Source: CBFFRJ01 sp965644225
Lineage (GTDB): Bacteria; Pseudomonadota; Gammaproteobacteria; Enterobacterales; Enterobacteriaceae
Reading direction: 5' to 3'
Length of the DNA stretch: 5,903 bases
NCBI RefSeq assembly: GCF_965644225.1
Contig: NZ_CBFFRJ010000196.1
Coordinates: 1 to 5,903 of the forward strand
The position numbers and the translations under genes are program-made. Of this stretch, positions 4,836 through 5,903 are shown in pieces; the first letter of the stretch is position 1, and the number at the start of each line of letters is the position of its first letter. The notes under the pieces are model-generated. The model was not told where the DNA came from. It was given only the letters and a program-made list of their open reading frames with translations, and ran no database searches.

Positions 4836-5693
4836 TTACGGCTTAAGCTCCAGAATTGAGCTCATCATTATGTGGTTAATGTTGCTCATGACTTCATAGT
4901 AGCGGGTTGTTTCTTCGCCACCCGTTTTAGGGTTGCGCCATTTCTCGCGGTTCTGTTTTTCAAACTCCTTCAGCAAATCTTTTTGTTCACTTGCCGATTC
5001 TGCGTGAATAAAGGCTGCATAAATTTTGCTGGCGGCATCCAGGTTTTGCTGGAGTTCAGGAGAATTGAAATGCGCAGTTATTTCTGGCGGCTGATAACGT
5101 GACTCCCTGATACGCATATTTTTGCTGTAGTCAGCTGACGGAGAAAATTCATTATCGTAATAATACTTAAAGTCCTGGATGCGGAAGATCTTGGTTTTGT
5201 AATTATCCTTCGATGTCGATGACATCGATTGTGGGAATGACTCCGTCGGGTTCAGTTCCCAATGATTTTCGAATTTATCAATAAACAGTTCGCTCCCCAG
5301 ATCGTTGAACGGGCCGGTGACGGTCTGTCCATCAATTGTCAGGGTGTGAACATCGCTGTTTTCACCGGCTGGCTGTACCCCTGGCGCCAGATACTTTTGT
5401 ACCACGTAAATATAACGGGTTCGGGTCGGGTTAATGAGGCCGCTCTCGCCCGAACCTGGCCAGGCGTAAAACACGCTGAAATTCACCTTTTCACCCTTTT
5501 CCAGCGTCAGCGTATGTTGACCCGCATCGAGTTTGATATTTTGCGACGCCTGCGCCGGAACCGTGATTTTTTGATCGTCGATCGAAATAGTTAATGGTTG
5601 CCCGGTAGGGTTATCAATCAGGAATTCTTTACTGTCGCCAAAGCAGGCGGTCAATGTTATGCAGGCTGCCAACAGCATGATTCTTTTAAACAC
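4836..5693 (-). CDS. Unrecognised lipoprotein, 285 residues
   Basis: I do not recognise this family. The first 17 residues (MFKRIMLLAACITLTAC) form a lipoprotein signal with lipobox L-T-A-C and acylated Cys17; Phe18 follows, with no Asp at +2, so outer-membrane localisation is predicted. Residues 23-70 look beta-rich (FLIDNPTGQPLTISIDD, VPAQASQNIKLDAGQHTLTL), recalling a small PEGA-like or carboxypeptidase-regulatory-like beta domain. The middle is rich in Tyr and Asp (KYYYDNEFSP, 176-185). Residues about 212-256 are charged and probably helical, and the tail YYEVMSNINHIMMSSILEL (265-283) is also probably helical. A GTG start at 5693 is chosen because AAGGAG stands six to seven bases before it and it gives a normal signal peptide; an ATG at 5726 would add 11 polar residues ahead of the signal. 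The gene is visibly more AT-rich than the gluconate genes, which could mean acquisition. It shares direction with the YgdI/YgdR-type gene, 133 bases away. Confidence 0.8.
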   Translation of the reverse strand: MFKRIMLLAACITLTACFGDSKEFLIDNPTGQPLTISIDDQKITVPAQASQNIKLDAGQHTLTLEKGEKVNFSVFYAWPGSGESGLINPTRTRYIYVVQKYLAPGVQPAGENSDVHTLTIDGQTVTGPFNDLGSELFIDKFENHWELNPTESFPQSMSSTSKDNYKTKIFRIQDFKYYYDNEFSPSADYSKNMRIRESRYQPPEITAHFNSPELQQNLDAASKIYAAFIHAESASEQKDLLKEFEKQNREKWRNPKTGGEETTRYYEVMSNINHIMMSSILELKP

Positions 5694-5807
5694 GTGTTTC
5701 TCCTTGAACGTGAAAGACGGACCCATTAAACGATATGGTTTAAGGGTAAAGGATGGTCACGTGGGAGTGAAAAAGAAATTGGCTATTAAATTTAGGGGGC
5801 GGGAGAT

Positions 5808-5832
5808 AAAAAAAGCCAGCTTACGCTGGCTT
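5808..5832 (-). terminator. Leftward intrinsic terminator for a gene beyond the right edge
   Basis: AAGCCAGC (5813-5820) and GCTGGCTT (5825-5832) form a perfect 8-base-pair stem with a 4-base loop. On the minus strand the stem is followed by five further Ts, the classical terminator form. No gene in the window uses it, so a leftward gene or RNA must end just outside the right edge. The region between it and the 285-residue lipoprotein start (5694-5807) holds that gene's leader and, presumably, its promoter; I see no convincing -35/-10 pair. Confidence 0.75.
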
Positions 5833-5844
5833 CAGACTGCTGAC

Positions 5845-5872
5845 AAAGTCCTGGCCGTGAGGCCGGGACTTT
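5845..5872. terminator. Second hairpin, 12-base-pair stem with a GTGA loop
   Basis: AAAGTCCTGGCC (5845-5856) pairs with GGCCGGGACTTT (5861-5872) around the loop GTGA. Read on the plus strand the single imperfect position is a U-G wobble and the loop is a GNRA tetraloop; on the minus strand it becomes an A-C mismatch. Flanking A and T triplets give modest terminator character in either direction. It could be a tandem terminator with the hairpin at 5808-5832 or a structured 3' end of a plus-strand RNA. Confidence 0.45.
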
Positions 5873-5903
5873 GATCTAATTAAGTCAGTGCAATTAACGG
5901 ACT

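Noticed and set aside
5694..5726. ATG start at 5726 for the 285-residue lipoprotein.
   Set aside because: It would put 11 polar residues ahead of the signal peptide and bury the AAGGAG inside the coding region; the GTG at 5693 fits both.
5659..5874. Plus-strand frame covering the right-hand hairpins.
   Set aside because: It crosses the lipoprotein start and two hairpins, has no ribosome binding site and a basic, low-complexity product.
1..5903. CRISPR arrays, tRNA or rRNA genes, riboswitches, and defence or toxin-antitoxin genes.
   Set aside because: No regularly spaced repeats, cloverleaf or conserved RNA sequence was seen, and no gene fits such a system. The window is a metabolic cluster plus envelope genes.

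Overview
The window looks like chromosome of an enterobacterium in the Enterobacter/Klebsiella/Citrobacter range. This rests on close protein resemblance (recalled, not searched) to E. coli IdnR, IdnO, IdnK, the YhcH/YjgK/YiaL family and YgdI/YgdR, on CRP-type sites in two promoters, and on compact operons with E. coli-like ribosome binding sites. No database search was possible, so the species is open.

Layout, left to right. Bases 1-71 are the end of an IS5-family insertion sequence. It interrupts codon 43-44 of a leftward major facilitator (MFS) transporter gene, leaving only its first 42-44 codons (72-201). Just upstream in the same direction is an intact D-2-hydroxyacid dehydrogenase (247-1197), so the two formed an operon. 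Next, also leftward, is a LacI-family regulator of the IdnR/GntR type (1408-2400). Diverging rightward from it are three tightly packed genes: gluconate 5-dehydrogenase idnO (2640-3404), gluconokinase idnK (3415-3945) and a YhcH/YjgK/YiaL-family protein (3942-4415). Facing this operon, leftward, are a small YgdI/YgdR-type lipoprotein (4469-4702) and an unrecognised 285-residue lipoprotein (4836-5693). The right edge has two hairpins, one of them a good leftward terminator for a gene outside the window. No intergenic gap exceeds 300 bases.

How the genes fit together. IdnO interconverts 5-keto-D-gluconate and D-gluconate, and IdnK phosphorylates gluconate to 6-phosphogluconate, which enters the Entner-Doudoroff or pentose phosphate route. 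The dehydrogenase would fit as a 2-ketoaldonate (2-ketogluconate) reductase and the MFS protein as the sugar-acid importer. The cluster thus resembles the E. coli idn system but has neither L-idonate dehydrogenase (idnD) nor the IdnT permease in view.

The main result is in the promoters. The regions upstream of the dehydrogenase and of idnO, on opposite strands and about 1.3 kb apart, align without gaps for 84 bases. In the same order and spacing they share a TCAC box, AAGGTAAC-N9-TAACA, a CRP-like site 7 bases further on, and a GATA-type -10 element. This argues for one regulon, probably CRP plus the IdnR-like protein, joining both operons. In this strain the IS has cut off the transporter member of that regulon.
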